Origin: Fusarium oxysporum f. sp. lycopersici 4287
Lineage: Eukaryota; Ascomycota; Sordariomycetes; Hypocreales; Nectriaceae
DNA: 64,000 bases
Direction of reading: 5' to 3'
Assembly (NCBI RefSeq): GCF_000149955.1
Contig: NC_030987.1
Coordinates: 1,086,003 to 1,150,002 of the forward strand
Positions 1 to 12,197 of this stretch are shown one piece after another. Position 1 is the stretch's first letter; each line of letters begins with the position of its first letter. The notes beneath the pieces were generated by a model. It saw only the letters and a program-made list of their open reading frames with translations, made no database searches and was not told the origin of the DNA. The position numbers and the translations under genes are program-made.

Positions 1-119
1 TCGTCACACCGCCTGCCGAGTATGGATCATTCTGCCGCCTGCAAAGCTTCGTTCGCATCAACTTCACAAATTATCACCAGAAATTGACCAGCACCAACTG
101 AATAGCATCAACAGCCACC

Positions 120-1032
<913 letters not shown>

Positions 1033-1497
1033 TTGGAAGCCAATGACAACTTGATGCTTTATCGTTTCACAAGATGCTTTAAATATGCCTTAAAACACTT
1101 ATGCGAACACATTGTGACATGGCCACAATATATGTAGCGTTGAGCTCCAATATACTCAATGGGCATGCGGTATTCCGCTGGTAACTTCACAAGAAAGATT
1201 ATGTTGATTTACTCGGAGAAACACAACATCTAACATTCAGACACTCTTGATATTCGATAGGTAATTATTTGTACCTGCAGGCAATGTCACTCGTCTCTGG
1301 CGGGTGCTGGCAAGGGTTCCTTGTCCCGCAGACCACCTTATTTTGACAGGGGTCCATCAAAATGACAGCATCCACTGTAATCGACAGCCACCTCACCTAA
1401 CCTAACGGCACCTCCACTACCTAGCACCACCAACTTCACCACTTACATCCAATCCATCTTCGTTCAAGAATGTGGCTCTGAGGTCAACATCCTGGTG
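1033..1497. other. intergenic region with a minimal upstream ORF
   Basis: This holds the 3' end of TRM8 and the promoter and leader of the MDM1-type gene. A four-codon upstream ORF (ATG TGG CTC TGA, 1470-1481) ends 16 bases before the ATG at 1498. Nothing else recognised. Confidence 0.6.
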
Positions 1498-4400
1498 ATG
1501 GCCCTCAAGCGTAGAGATGTCATTGTTGCTGGACTCGCCGCCTTCATAGCTTGGGGCTTCGCTGCGAGCTGGTCACCTGTCCTCCGCTGGGCAGGCCATG
1601 CCTTTGTTGCTGGCTCCCTTGTTACTCTCGTCGCCCTCTTAGCCGGTCTCTTTCTCGTATCACGACGGCCAAGCGATCGAATACTACAACCACATGGCGT
1701 TACTTTCCTCGGTAAGAAGTCATGGCGATTAGAGGTGCAGGGACTGCGCCAGCGACAATCATATACTCCGACTCCAATAGACCCCGAATCACCCCGCGTT
1801 TCCGAAGCTATCGACAACTTGCTTGGCCTTATAACCCGGGACTTTGTGAATAGCTGGTACTCAAATATTAGTCGCAACCCGTCTTTTTCGAACCAGGTCG
1901 ATCAAGCGGTGCGGCAGGCGTTGCTGAGCTTGACTGATTTCCTTCGTCATAAGGACCTGGCGGAGCTCGTCACTAGCCGTCTTGTTCCTCTCCTCACCGC
2001 CCACTTCCGAGACTTCTACGAAGCGGAGAAATCAGTGCGAGGAAAGAAACTCAACCGTTCTGTCACTGAATCTGAAGAGCTGGACCTAGCTATTGCCTCA
2101 AAATTTCGTGATGGACGCCTACATCCAGCTGCTTCTTTGTCGTTTCCCGACACAAAGATGGTCCAGCAGGACTACCTCAGGTCTCTTGTCGCAAAGATTG
2201 TACCCCAAATACTACCCGAGAACATGTTGTCCAGTCGAGCTGTATCGATTATTATTCGCGAGATCGTTGCGTGCGCCGTTCTGTTCCCTGTGATCCAACT
2301 TCTCTCTGAACCAGACACTTGGAATCAACTGATGGAGAATCTGGGCCGCTCAATGCTTCAGGATCGATCAACCGTGAGAAAACTCCGAGCAGCTTTGGAC
2401 CAGCATGCTCCTTCGACGCCCAAAGCCAACAAGTTGGCTTCCATGCCCAGAGTCGCTCCTGGAGACAGTGAGCGCAAGTTCGAGAAGTTTATCCGTGCTA
2501 TTCGCAAGGTCAATAACCTATCAGATGCACGTCGTTTTCGTAGCGAAGTCGCTAGTCAACTGAAGAGGGATTCTCTTGAAGACAATCAAGACCAGGTTTA
2601 CCTTCGTCGATTGGAGATGGGAAAGAGGCTGCTAGACCAACGGGTTAACCATCTTGCTGCTGGTGGCGAACGTCGTCCACCTGGTCCTTTGCCTTTACCA
2701 TCGACTTCTTCTTCACAGTCCAAGCTAGAGAGTGCGCCACTAGTAGATATTCTGCGAGATTCTTCAGCGCTTTCTTACTTTATGGAATACATGGATCGAC
2801 AAAATCTCATGCCTTTAGTGCAGTTCTGGCTTGTCGTTGACGGATTTCGAAACCCTCTAGAAGATGATGGCCCAGATGACGAACTGCCATCAACCCTGCC
2901 CAATGTGGACAGATGCCGACCGCCAGGATTTACAACAGATTAACCAGGCCTATCTTTCGAGGCCAGAGTTAAAGGTCCCGGATCATTCGAGGAATGAAGT
3001 CAAGGAGTTCATCAAGGCAGGAAAGTCAGCCACCCCGTTACAATACTATAGAGCGCGGCGAGCTATCTTGAAGGCCCAGAGCGCCGTCCTAGAGGAAATG
3101 CGGTCACGCTTCTTTCAGAGTTTCAAGAAGTCGGATCTATTCTACAAATGTCTTGCAGCTGAAGAAGCAGCCAATATTCAGACTCTCAGATCGACACCAC
3201 AGCCAGAAGTACAGGCACAGGCACAGACACAGGCATCAGCAACCAACCGTGCGAGCAAGACTTTGCCGGCAAAGCCAAGACCAGTATCGCGGCTGACGCC
3301 CCAATTGTCAAATGCTGGGAAACGTACAGGATCTGCATCAGATCTTAAATCTTTGACATCTAATGGTAATGGGCATGGACATCGAGCTAGGCGCTCGTTA
3401 GACGAAGGCTCTTTCAATCCTCTATTCGACGACGATGACATCGATACTGATGGACTAGGAGATTCCGTGCAGAGTCTAGATCCAGATGCGAACAGCCAGC
3501 AACTACCAGATACCCAAGTTGTGAAGGCAGTAGAACAGGCCTTTACCGATATCATGGAGGATGATCGTCCTCAAACTGCTGAAGCTCTTCGTGCCTCCCT
3601 TTTCGGCGGCCCTGGCGGCAGCAGTATTGGAGGTATTGATGATAATTCATCAAGTCTCTTCTCGGGCAATGATAACGAGTCTCATCGTGGCTCTCTGGAT
3701 ATGGGTATTCGACCTGCTATGGCGAACAAGGAAGGCGAGAAACCAAGCCTTTCGTCACTTGGTCTCGTCAGTGCGGCTTCACGAATCGGTGTTTTCGTGG
3801 ATGACGATCTGTTTGGCGATAACAACAAAGATCTCCCTGACGACGGTGATCCAGATGACGGGCCACCGCCTGACGACGAGGATGAAGTGCATGAAGCAGC
3901 ACCAGGAGACCTTGGATTGGCAGAAGCCATCACTGCTCTCTCAAACGATATCGATCGCTTGGTGGCGCAGGAAGCGGTTGTGGAATCGTTGACGCGAAAG
4001 GCAGAGTTGACAAACAATACTGCCGAGCTGCGCATTCTTAGGAAGTCCAAAGCGTCTCTGCAGAGGGAGATCAGGCGCAAGGAGCTCCAACGGCAGCAGT
4101 ACGTGATTCAGGAGAGCGACAACAGTCTCTACGGCCGCTCGACCATCAAAATCAAGTCCATCCAAGTGGGAAGAGAAGAAGATGGTCGGGAGTTTGCGCT
4201 CTACGTTATTGAAGTCCAGAGAAATGCTGGAGAGCAGATGCCTGCTGCGTCATGGGTGATTTCGCGGCGATACAGCGAGTTCCACGAACTTCACCAAAAG
4301 CTGCGGTCTCGATACCCGTCAGTGCGAAATCTTGACTTTCCTCGGCGGCGCATGGTGATGAAATTCCAGAGCGAGTTTCTACGCAAACGACGAACTGCCC

Positions 4401-5251
4401 TGCAGCAGTATCTACAAGACCTACTTCTCTTACCAGAAGTTTGCCGCAGCCGGGAACTCAGAGCCTTCCTTTCACAGAGCGTAATCACACAAGGTCAAGA
4501 TATCTTGGATCGCGAAGACAAGAAAGACATGATGACTCGGTTGTATGATTCTGTTGCGGATGGAATGGATGACATCCTTGGAAATATTCCTGTTCTGGAC
4601 CAGATATCTGAAGCTGGCCAGAACCTCATTGCAGCGGCTACTAACCAGCTCAACGCGGTTCCTCTCAATATTAACGAAGATACGTTTCCAGCCGCTGAAG
4701 CTGAGGCAGAGTTGAATGCATTTGAGAATAAGGAACTTGAACCGTTCATCAAACCGATCTGCGACATCTTTCTTGAGATTTTTGAGCTCAACAAGGGAAA
4801 CAACTGGCTTCGTGGCAGAGCGGTAGTAGTTGTTCTGCAACAACTTCTTGGTGGTACGATTGAAAGAAAAGTGCGAGACAATGTCAAGATGCTTGTTCAA
4901 GACGAAAACATTCTCAAATACATTGCGTTGGTGCAAGATAGTCTATGGCCTGGAGGCCAGTTACAACGAGATCGCAAACTGCGAACAGCTGCCGAAAAGA
5001 AAAAGACACGGACCGAGGCGAGCTTGATGCTGGCCACATTGGTGCCAGATCTCGCAGGTAGTGTTGTTGGAAGAGTCAATGCTCAGACAGCCAGTCGTCG
5101 TATATTTGCAACGTTGAACAACTCGAGGTTGAAGTAAGTTCTTTAATTTCATCTCCAACTTGTGTATGAGCTCAACTAACCCATCTACAGTGCACACCTC
5201 GTATTTACTATGATTGATGAAATTGTCTCGGTCCTTTTCGAGGAACCGTAG
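1498..5251 (+). CDS. MDM1: MDM1-type sorting nexin (PXA-RGS-PX-nexin C), with a +1 frameshift
   Basis: Homologs (yeast Mdm1, animal SNX13/14/25) are ER-anchored tethers at ER-vacuole/lysosome contacts that bind phosphoinositides and lipid droplets. Expected product is about 1231 residues. Two hydrophobic segments lie at about residues 9-50, then a PXA domain (about 95-275), an RGS-like domain starting near residue 415 (SYFMEYMDRQNLMPLVQFW), an acidic low-complexity linker, a coiled segment, a PX domain (WVISRRYSEFHELHQKLRSR) and a nexin C-terminal domain. The last intron is 5134-5190 and the final exon ends FTMIDEIVSVLFEEP. At 2902-2906 the reading frame shifts by one extra base inside the RGS region (LPSTLPN / WTDADRQDL); both sides are well preserved and no intron of usable length fits. 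The start is the ATG at 1498; the GTG one codon before it is not needed. Confidence 0.9.
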
Positions 5252-6067
5252 GGTTATGGATAAAAGATCTTATTGTTCTTCTCCACAAAGCACATGATAC
5301 AGGGCAAAGCACAGCGAGGCGTTGGGCGTCACTGACAAGGGAGTCAAGTTGGGCTGATACGACGATGATGATGATGCGGGATTGAGCGAAATGAATGACT
5401 TATGGTTTCGTAAATGAAGAAGCCTCTTTTTTTTTTTTTTGGAGGCTACTTGTTGTTATAGATATCCATTCCATGTGTAAGTTGCCGTTGACAGATGGCC
5501 ATGAAGTAATAGTAATGACAATGGATGAATGAAGGATTCTTGTACGAGGTGATCAGATCACGCACGATTGGATCGTATTTTACATGTGAGTTGCCAGTCT
5601 AGGCAAACTACAGCTACAGTAACGTTGTGTTATGTAGGCTTTAATGCAAGCGAAAGCGTTCGCATGTGACGCTAGCGAAGCAGCTTCAGCGCCTGAGATA
5701 GCGGGATCCGGGGCACCTTCTCGATCTGACCATTCTGCCGTGTCCTGCCGCCTTTTGGCCCCAGCCTTTTTCGTCGCGTTTAGGCGAGTCCTACCTTGCC
5801 TTAGGTTAGTAACTTGCGCCCATGTTCTCTTTCTCCTCTCCACCAACGTCGCTTCTCATATCATCATCATCAAAGTCAATCCTCGTCCAAAACCGCCACC
5901 TTCTCAAACCCCCGCGTTTTGACTCTGACTCTTTTGTTGGTCCATCGCGTAACTGGCCGTGGACATTTAATCTGGAATATCCCTGGCTTTGATCCATATA
6001 CGACTTTCTGCTTCTCCATCTGGATCCCTCTCTTGCTTGACCCGACGACGCTCCTCCCAACGGCAAC
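5252..6067. other. intergenic region with a T14 tract between inverted arms
   Basis: 3' end of the sorting nexin gene and the promoter and leader of the SR-like gene. A run of 14 T (5427-5440) is flanked by AGCCTC (5421-5426) and GAGGCT (5442-5447), a perfect 6-base inverted pair. No coding signal. Confidence 0.5.
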
Positions 6068-7543
6068 ATGACGGAGGTATCAGCCACCCGGCTGTACTTG
6101 GGAAACCTCCCTCGCAATGGTCCGGACTCATCGCCCTGACGCTCTCAGTCAAACCACTGACCTGCTGCCCAACAGCTACCAAATCCGATGTCGAGGCTCA
6201 CTTCGCGACTCATGGTACCGGAGAAATCACCGAGGTTAAGCTCATGAATGGCTTCGGTTTCATCGAGTACAAGGACCCCATGGATGCCCGTGATGTTGTA
6301 CCGGGTAAGTTATCCCCCCTCATCTTTTGTATTGCGACGCGCTTGCTAATGATCCATCTAGCCTTCCGTATGTCACCACCGTAGACTCCACCCCTCCTCC
6401 CTGGCTAACGTGCGACTTCGAAAGATGGCTCTGATTTCATGGGAGAACGACTCACTGTCCAGTTCGCCCGCGGTTCCCGGCATCGCGAGGGCGGTTTTGG
6501 CAACCATGAGCGCACCGCGCCGCGGCCTCGTCGAACCCCTCATCGAATGCAGATTACGGGACTTCCAAACGATACCTCTTGGCAGGTCTGTTCAATCCTC
6601 CCCGTTGCTCATCGCTGGATTTCCTGGACCCTCCCCTTGTGATTTGCGCGCATCTCTGGTTTTTCTGGTTTCGACCCATTGGTACTACACCGGGACTAGG
6701 TTTAGGGGACAACTTCCACGGACCCCTCCACCCCCTCTCCCGGTTTTGCTTCCTGGTTGTTGACTTGACGGACTGCACTATCATTTTGTGGATTACATGG
6801 ACTTCCGGCGTTCCCCTTCCTGGACAGCAACTTACGTGGATTCTGGAAATAGGATCTCAAAGACTTTGCGCGTCAGTCTAGCTTGGACGTTGTCTATTCT
6901 GAAACTGGTCGCGACTCGAACGGCCGAGGGTGAGTAGTTGCTTGCGCGTTATCTGTCTTGGTGGCTAACATGGAACAGTTTCGTCGAATTCGAGACTGCA
7001 GCAGACCTTAGAACGGCTGTTGAGAAGCTCGACGGGCGTGAATTCAAGGGACAGCGAGTCCAATGCGTTGCTGACGTATGACAAGGAAGCCCCCTCTCCT
7101 TGTAAGAACTCAAGTCTGACATGACATTCTAGACTCAGCCGGACATGCCTCCTCGCAAGCGCGGTCGATCCCGCTCCCCAGGACGTCGACCTTATCCTCC
7201 TCCCATGGACGACTACGATCGGCGTGGCCCTCCCCGCGGATATAGCCCTCGCGGTGGTGGTGGTTACGGCTACCGAGATCGTAGTCCTCGTCGCGATTAC
7301 TATGATGATCGCGCCCGTTATCGATCTCCTCCTCGCCGTCCCATGGAGGACTATCCTCCCCCTCCCCCTCGCGGCCGCTACGATGACCCCTATCGCCGCG
7401 ACTACCCTCCTCCGCCCGATCCCTATGCCAATGGGCGACCTCCTTATGACCGACCTCCTCGAGATTTCCCTCCGCGAGAGGGCGGATACCCACGAGATGG
7501 TGGTTATCCCCGAGACTATGATCGTGGTGGACGCTACTGGTAA
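6068..7543 (+). CDS. two-RRM SR-like pre-mRNA splicing factor (Srp2/Npl3 type)
   Basis: Seven exons (6068-6119, 6176-6304, 6362-6367, 6425-6585, 6853-6929, 6979-7075, 7133-7543) join in frame to 310 residues. RRM1 starts at residue 8 (RLYLGNLPRN; RNP1-like GFGFIEYKD). RRM2 starts after a GSRHREGG linker (MQITGLPNDTSWQDL; RNP1-like GRGFVEFET). The tail is rich in RS, RD, PPP and GGY (RSRSPGRRP, YRDRSPRRDY), as in SR proteins that bind pre-mRNA and shuttle between nucleus and cytoplasm. The third exon is only six bases (CCTTCC); it restores AFHGSDF of RRM1, so I trust it. Intron 1 uses a weak GTCCGG donor and intron 4 is 267 bases, five times longer than its neighbours. Convergent with PEX11. 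It resembles fission yeast srp2, but the exact orthologue is not certain. Confidence 0.88.
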
Positions 7544-8259
7544 ATCCATATCCCATTACCGCTTTGGGCGCTTGCTTGGCGGGACTGTCCTTGACCGACG
7601 GTGCTAGATCTACTCTCAACCGAATGCGCTAAATGGCGTGAAACATTGACGACCAGTCATGAGGTAGGAAGGGCAAGATTGAAACGATCAACAAGCAGAT
7701 ATGCGCAACAATGATTGACGACCGACTGGTGATATTCTCAACGAGCAACACAAGTGTGAGGGACATTAGGATGGCGTCAGGTGTAGGGCTGAGGATATTA
7801 CGAGAGTTGACGGTTACCGGGAAAAGCCACGGGCGCACACGACTTGAATGTCTTGGGTAATATGAACTATAGTGTATGACTATGAGGAAGCCGTCGTGGG
7901 TGAGGGTTTGCTTATTTGCTTTTATTTTGTCTTATACTATAACCTGGAGGAAGATTTTGGGACCACTCACTAAGAGTCGTTACTTGCTAGGTAGTTTTTG
8001 CTTTTATCACAGAAAAGGGTCAAAATAATCCAACTTTTGATTTTGTATGTTCAAATTGACATGGCATTACTACTGCACAACGAGTGAACCTGATACTCGT
8101 GATTTACTTCGGACAACAACCCAACCATGTCGCCCCCGTATAGTACAAAAAGAAAGATGCCGGACCGAACAAATAACAGTGTGACGCGCTTTATAAGGGA
8201 TTACGAAGTGTGTATAGATATGGTATCGGGTATTGTTGGGTTTTGGTATGTGTTCAAGA
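7544..8259. other. convergent intergenic region
   Basis: 3' ends of the SR-like gene and of PEX11. No coding or repeat signal that I can support. Confidence 0.5.
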
Positions 8260-9024
8260 TTAAGCAGTCTTCTTCCATTGGGTGTAGACACCGATGACGC
8301 TGCTCAAGGTACCAGTGAGACCGACAATGCCGTCATCGAGGAAGGAAACCCATCCGAGACCGGAGACAGGAACGAGGATATCGCAAAGGTCGCAGAGGAG
8401 TTGCTTCTTGGCGGCAGCGCGCTCACTGAGGCATATGTTAGTACTAAAGATAGGAAGGCAAATGAGCGCATGTGGAACTTACATGGAAATGGTCTTGCTC
8501 TCGACAACACCCTCACCCTCCTTCAGGTCAACCTTTGATGCGCGCACGCTCAGCTGTCGCAGAGTGTACAGCTGACCAATGATGCTAAAGGCGATACCAA
8601 TAGCCCAGGATCTATAAGCCTCCTGCTGAAGGCGCTTGGCATGCTGCCACTTCCTGATACCGGCAGCATCAGGAATAGTGAGAGCATCGCAGGTCAGGTA
8701 ACCAGCATAACCCAGCTGGCGACCGACCTGAGTGTACTTGAGGACGGGGTCGAGGGACTTGGAGTCGGAAGCGGTGGCAGCGGCCTTGTAGTGCTCGACG
8801 AACTTTCCGGCTCGGAAGACCTTTCGGAACAGGCCGAACTGCTTCTTGAGGGCGTTCCAAGGGGCGACCTTGTCGGGAGTTGCGTTTGTGCGGAGGAGAT
8901 ACCAGGCGTAGAAGCGGGCGAAGTACTGAAGAACTCGCATGAGCTTGTCGCGACCGAGGGTTGTGGCCATGTAGCGCAGGTAGTGCGCTACCGTGGGGTG
9001 GTAGACGAGAGCGTCAGCGACCAT
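8260..9024 (-). CDS. PEX11: peroxisomal membrane elongation factor PEX11
   Basis: Peroxin 11 remodels the peroxisomal membrane during elongation and division. Two exons (9024-8483 and 8425-8260), with a 57-base intron from GTAAGT to TCAG, give 235 residues, the usual length. The N-terminus MVADALVYHPTVAHYLRYMA leads into GRDKLMRVLQYFARFYAWYL, the conserved amphipathic region. A middle part (FGLFRKVFRAGKFVEHYKAA) and a hydrophobic C-terminus with DLCDILVPVSGLGWVSF and IVGLTGTLSSVIGVYTQW match the family. The start is the first ATG followed by the family N-terminus; the upstream frame is open but has no conserved content. No defects. Confidence 0.94.
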
Positions 9025-9829
9025 GATTGCGATGGTATCGAGTATAGGCAGGTAGAGAATAGGTGGTATGCGACAGTTGGAATATACAGAATTACGATTC
9101 ACCAGTAAGAAACCAGCAATTACTGATGGGAAAAGGGAAGATGGAGATGGAGATGGAGATGCAAAAGTTAAGTTAAGTTTTACCAGGAACGGGTGAGGAA
9201 AAGCTGGGGAAAGGTAAGTAACGCGAATGGAGTCAAAGTGTCTGGAGTAAAGCAAGTCGAGATTGAACGTGGAGACGGAGACTTGACCGAGATGCCGAGG
9301 TCCGCCGCTCACGAGAGCGGGATAGTCCAAGGGAAGGGGGAATTGTAGCGAGAGAGATAGGGAGGGATAAGGAGATCTTGTGCAAAAGAATTGCCTTTTT
9401 GGGCATGGGAATAATTGCCGTTTACGTAGAAAATCGATAGTTTATACTGTTGCATCGGTATGCTATCCATTCAGTTATTGCTCAGTATTAAAGGGATGAT
9501 GACCCTGCTAACTTTGTCAACCTCCATTACAGAGAAAGGGAGCATCAAAGTTGATGTCGACATCCGGCACATGTCCGAGGCTTCATCAGGAGAATACCAA
9601 ACTTCGGGGTAGCTTGGCGCCAATTCTGGCAATGCATTTCAACCTCGGAGACTTTCCGTAAGAGATTGGGAATCACCCTCTCTCACTCTCTAACCTTGAG
9701 AGTTACAGCTGAACTGGCTGACAGCTGATAGAGAGAGGAAGCTCCCGGCTGACCGGATAACCTTTGATCCGACTCTGGTGTTCCGTAAGAGAAGAAGTCT
9801 AGGTTAGGGGGGGGCATGCATGCATGATA
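9025..9829. other. promoter region of PEX11 up to the transposon
   Basis: Contains the PEX11 promoter, a GATGGA tract (period 6, 9140-9161) directly followed by three AAGTT units (9165-9179). The transposon starts about 800 bases upstream of the PEX11 start codon. No gene seen. Confidence 0.5.
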
Positions 9830-9838
9830 CAATCACGT

Positions 9839-9862
9839 GCCAAAAGTCTGGAATCACCCCGC
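9839..9862 (+). repeat. left terminal inverted repeat core of the Tc1/mariner element
   Basis: 24 bases starting GCCAAAAGTCTGG that are repeated inverted and perfectly at 11185-11208. Confidence 0.85.
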
Positions 9863-9933
9863 TCGACCCCCGCTTTCTCACCAAGGTAGCTCAACCATCT
9901 CATCAACTTTAACACGCAGTATCTCGATGAAAA

Positions 9934-11072
9934 ATGGCTTCTGAAGAGCGCTCTTTTGGCTCAGAAATAAGCGGAAATCGCCAATTTAATCATGAATTTA
10001 CTCCGGTCCAAAGAGCTGCAATAATGGCGGAGTTACGGGCCGGCAAATCTCAACGTACAGTTGCAGCTAACTTCAACACCACGCAAGGTACAATATCGAA
10101 GACCAAAAAACGCTGGGAAGAAGAGGAAATACTGCAATCTAGGGCACGAAAAGGGCGTCCTAAGAAACTTACGGCGCTGCAGATTGTAAGAATTAATTCA
10201 TTTATTAATCGGCATCGTGAGATCACTTGGAATGACGTTCTTCTTGAGCTTGGTTTAGATGTCTCAATCCGTACCTTAAAACGACGTCTACAGAGCTATT
10301 GGCGCCGTAAATGGCGGTCAAAAAGACGGATTAAACTATCAGAAGAAGATGCAAAAGCCAGGCTTAAGCACTGTGAGTTTTGGCTCCATCATCTTGACGA
10401 TTATATACAGGTAAGTCAGTTAAAAGTGAAGCTATTACCACTGACTTTGCCGTACAGATTTGCTTCAGTGACGAAGTTACTGTACAGAATGCACCGAACA
10501 ACCCCGACGGCTGGGTCTTTCGCCGACCTAATGAGAGATATAGGAAGGACCTAGTTAACATTCAGTCACACGGAAAGGCTTGTCAGTCGGTCATGTTCTG
10601 GGGAGCCATTGCTGGAACTAATAGGTCATATATTATCCCTATGATAAGGGATCCGGCGGCCAAAAAAGGAGGTTATTCCAGCTGGTCATACAGGAAGGCT
10701 CTTACAGAAGGTCTCCTCCCTTTCCTCGATGAATTTGAGCTATTTCAGCAAGACAACGCCCGTGTGCATATCGCCAAAGCTACAATAGATTGGTTGCTTT
10801 TACACGGAATTATTCCAATTAATTGGCCGGCACATTCCCCTGATTTAAACCCAATTGAACATATCTGGAAGGCTTTAAAAGCTAAATTACGAAGGATTCA
10901 TCCAGAATATATCAAATTAGGCAAAAGCGAGGCTCACAGGAAATTGCTGATTAAATGGATCCAAGAAGCGTGGGAGGCCTTGCCGGACCACCTGATTTTG
11001 AAGCTCACGAAGTCTGCCCAAAACAGGCTTCGCGCTTGTATGCGCGCGCGTGGTTGGTATACAAAGTATTGA
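9934..11072 (+). CDS. Tc1/mariner transposase (DD34E) with one intron
   Basis: Exons 9934-10410 and 10458-11072, split by a 47-base intron (GTAAGT to TACAG), give 363 residues with no stop or frameshift. The N-terminal part has paired helix-turn-helix DNA-binding features (FTPVQRAAIMAELRAGKSQR; TVAANFNTTQGTISKTKKRW) and a GRPKKLT hook, followed by a second HTH. The catalytic acids are D in CFSDEV, D in QQDNARVH and E in SPDLNPIEHIW; 34 residues separate the second D from E, the Tc1 spacing. The intron lies just before the first catalytic D, so unspliced RNA cannot give an active enzyme. The enzyme cuts and pastes the element at TA sites. I cannot name the family. Confidence 0.92.
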
Positions 11073-11184
11073 TCTCCTGATTCAGGGCTTTAAAATGATA
11101 TATAAATGAAGCTATCACGATAATTCCCTCTATTTCAATTGCAATGTGAAGTCCGGCGGTGAGATCGAGGGTGCTGTTGGGGGT

Positions 11185-11208
11185 GCGGGGTGATTCCAGA
11201 CTTTTGGC
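11185..11208 (-). repeat. right terminal inverted repeat core of the Tc1/mariner element
   Basis: Perfect inverted copy of 9839-9862. Confidence 0.85.
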
Positions 11209-11222
11209 CTGACATTTTATAA

Positions 11223-11242
11223 GTCGAGTCGAGTCGAGTCGA
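11223..11242. repeat. (GTCGA)4 microsatellite
   Basis: Four exact five-base units directly beside the right end of the transposon. Confidence 0.95.
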
Positions 11243-12197
11243 GACTCACTCATTCAATCAATTGCCTCATAACCCCAAATCAAGGAATGAACAAGGTATG
11301 AGATAAGGCATTTGGAGTTCCCAATTTTCCATCCTCATAACTCTCCCCCCAAACCCACAATGAGCATATCACTCGGTGTTTCTACTGAAGATCTTTTCAG
11401 CGTCGAGGTTCAAAACCCCCGCTTAAACGTCAATATGAGCGAGCCACCCCCACCGGGACAGCCTGGCAGGGCCTGGAAATAGAGGGTCTCTCAGTGGCTG
11501 TGACGACAACCAACAAGAGAAATCGTGATGCTCCTCGGGGAACAACCCCCGAAGTCTACCTCCAACTTCGACCGCTGTAAATTGTGGGGGAAGAAGTCGG
11601 AGTTGGAGACCCCGGGAAATCCTCTTGAGCCGCTTCCCCTCGGCCGGCAAGAGCACCAATTCCCTTCGGGAGCCCGCTATCAAAGGTCACGATGGCCCAT
11701 GACATTCCGATATGATGCGCCCCCAATGGAGCTTTTACGTATCATGGTTGGGCCTTTCACTCTCCAGAGTCTCAGAGTCTCGGTCATGTTGTTGCGGGTT
11801 GAGTCTCTCGCGGATGGGGCCGTTGATAACCCCAGTCGGTTAATGAAAACGTATGTACCTAATAATGAATGAATGGATATCATTGATCGTCATATCCGTA
11901 AATTGTCGTCAAGACACGGACGCGGTATCCGTAACGTAGAAGTCTATTCCTTTACATAACTGGTCCCGTTTCCCCAATATTCGTCGCGTGCTTCTCTCTT
12001 TTCTTCCTCTCTCTTCTTCTTTCATCTTTCTCTCTCACGATACCCTCATACTATTCCCATCATAACTACCTTCTTGTCTCTGTCGGCTTAAACCTTCTCC
12101 CGGTCTAAGTCAAGTCAAGGCCGCTTCTCCAACTGCCCCTCCCGACGATCAACTTCTCCTCCTTCATACCTATCCTCCCCTCACAAACACATTCACA
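11243..12197. promoter_or_regulatory. FBP1 upstream region and pyrimidine-rich leader
   Basis: No gene seen. A long CT-rich stretch runs from about 11991 to 12050, common in leaders of strongly expressed fungal genes. An imperfect inverted pair (CTCCAACTTCGACC near 11560 and its partner near 11600) is visible. Specific regulator sites cannot be assigned by eye. Confidence 0.4.

Larger units (their letters stand above)
9830..11217 (+). mobile_element. Tc1/mariner (DD34E) transposon, apparently intact
   Basis: A transposase gene lies between inverted repeats. The block GCCAAAAGTCTGGAATCACC continues to CCGC at 9839-9862 and recurs inverted at 11185-11208 without mismatch over 24 bases. A weaker match follows inward, with TCTCACC on both sides. 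At equal distance (nine bases) outside each block sits a TA (9828-9829 and 11218-11219), fitting a TA target duplication, although the outer nine bases agree poorly between ends, so exact ends are uncertain by a few bases. The element is about 1.39 kb. It lies between PEX11 and FBP1, disrupts no gene, and is followed immediately by a GTCGA microsatellite. Confidence 0.8.
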
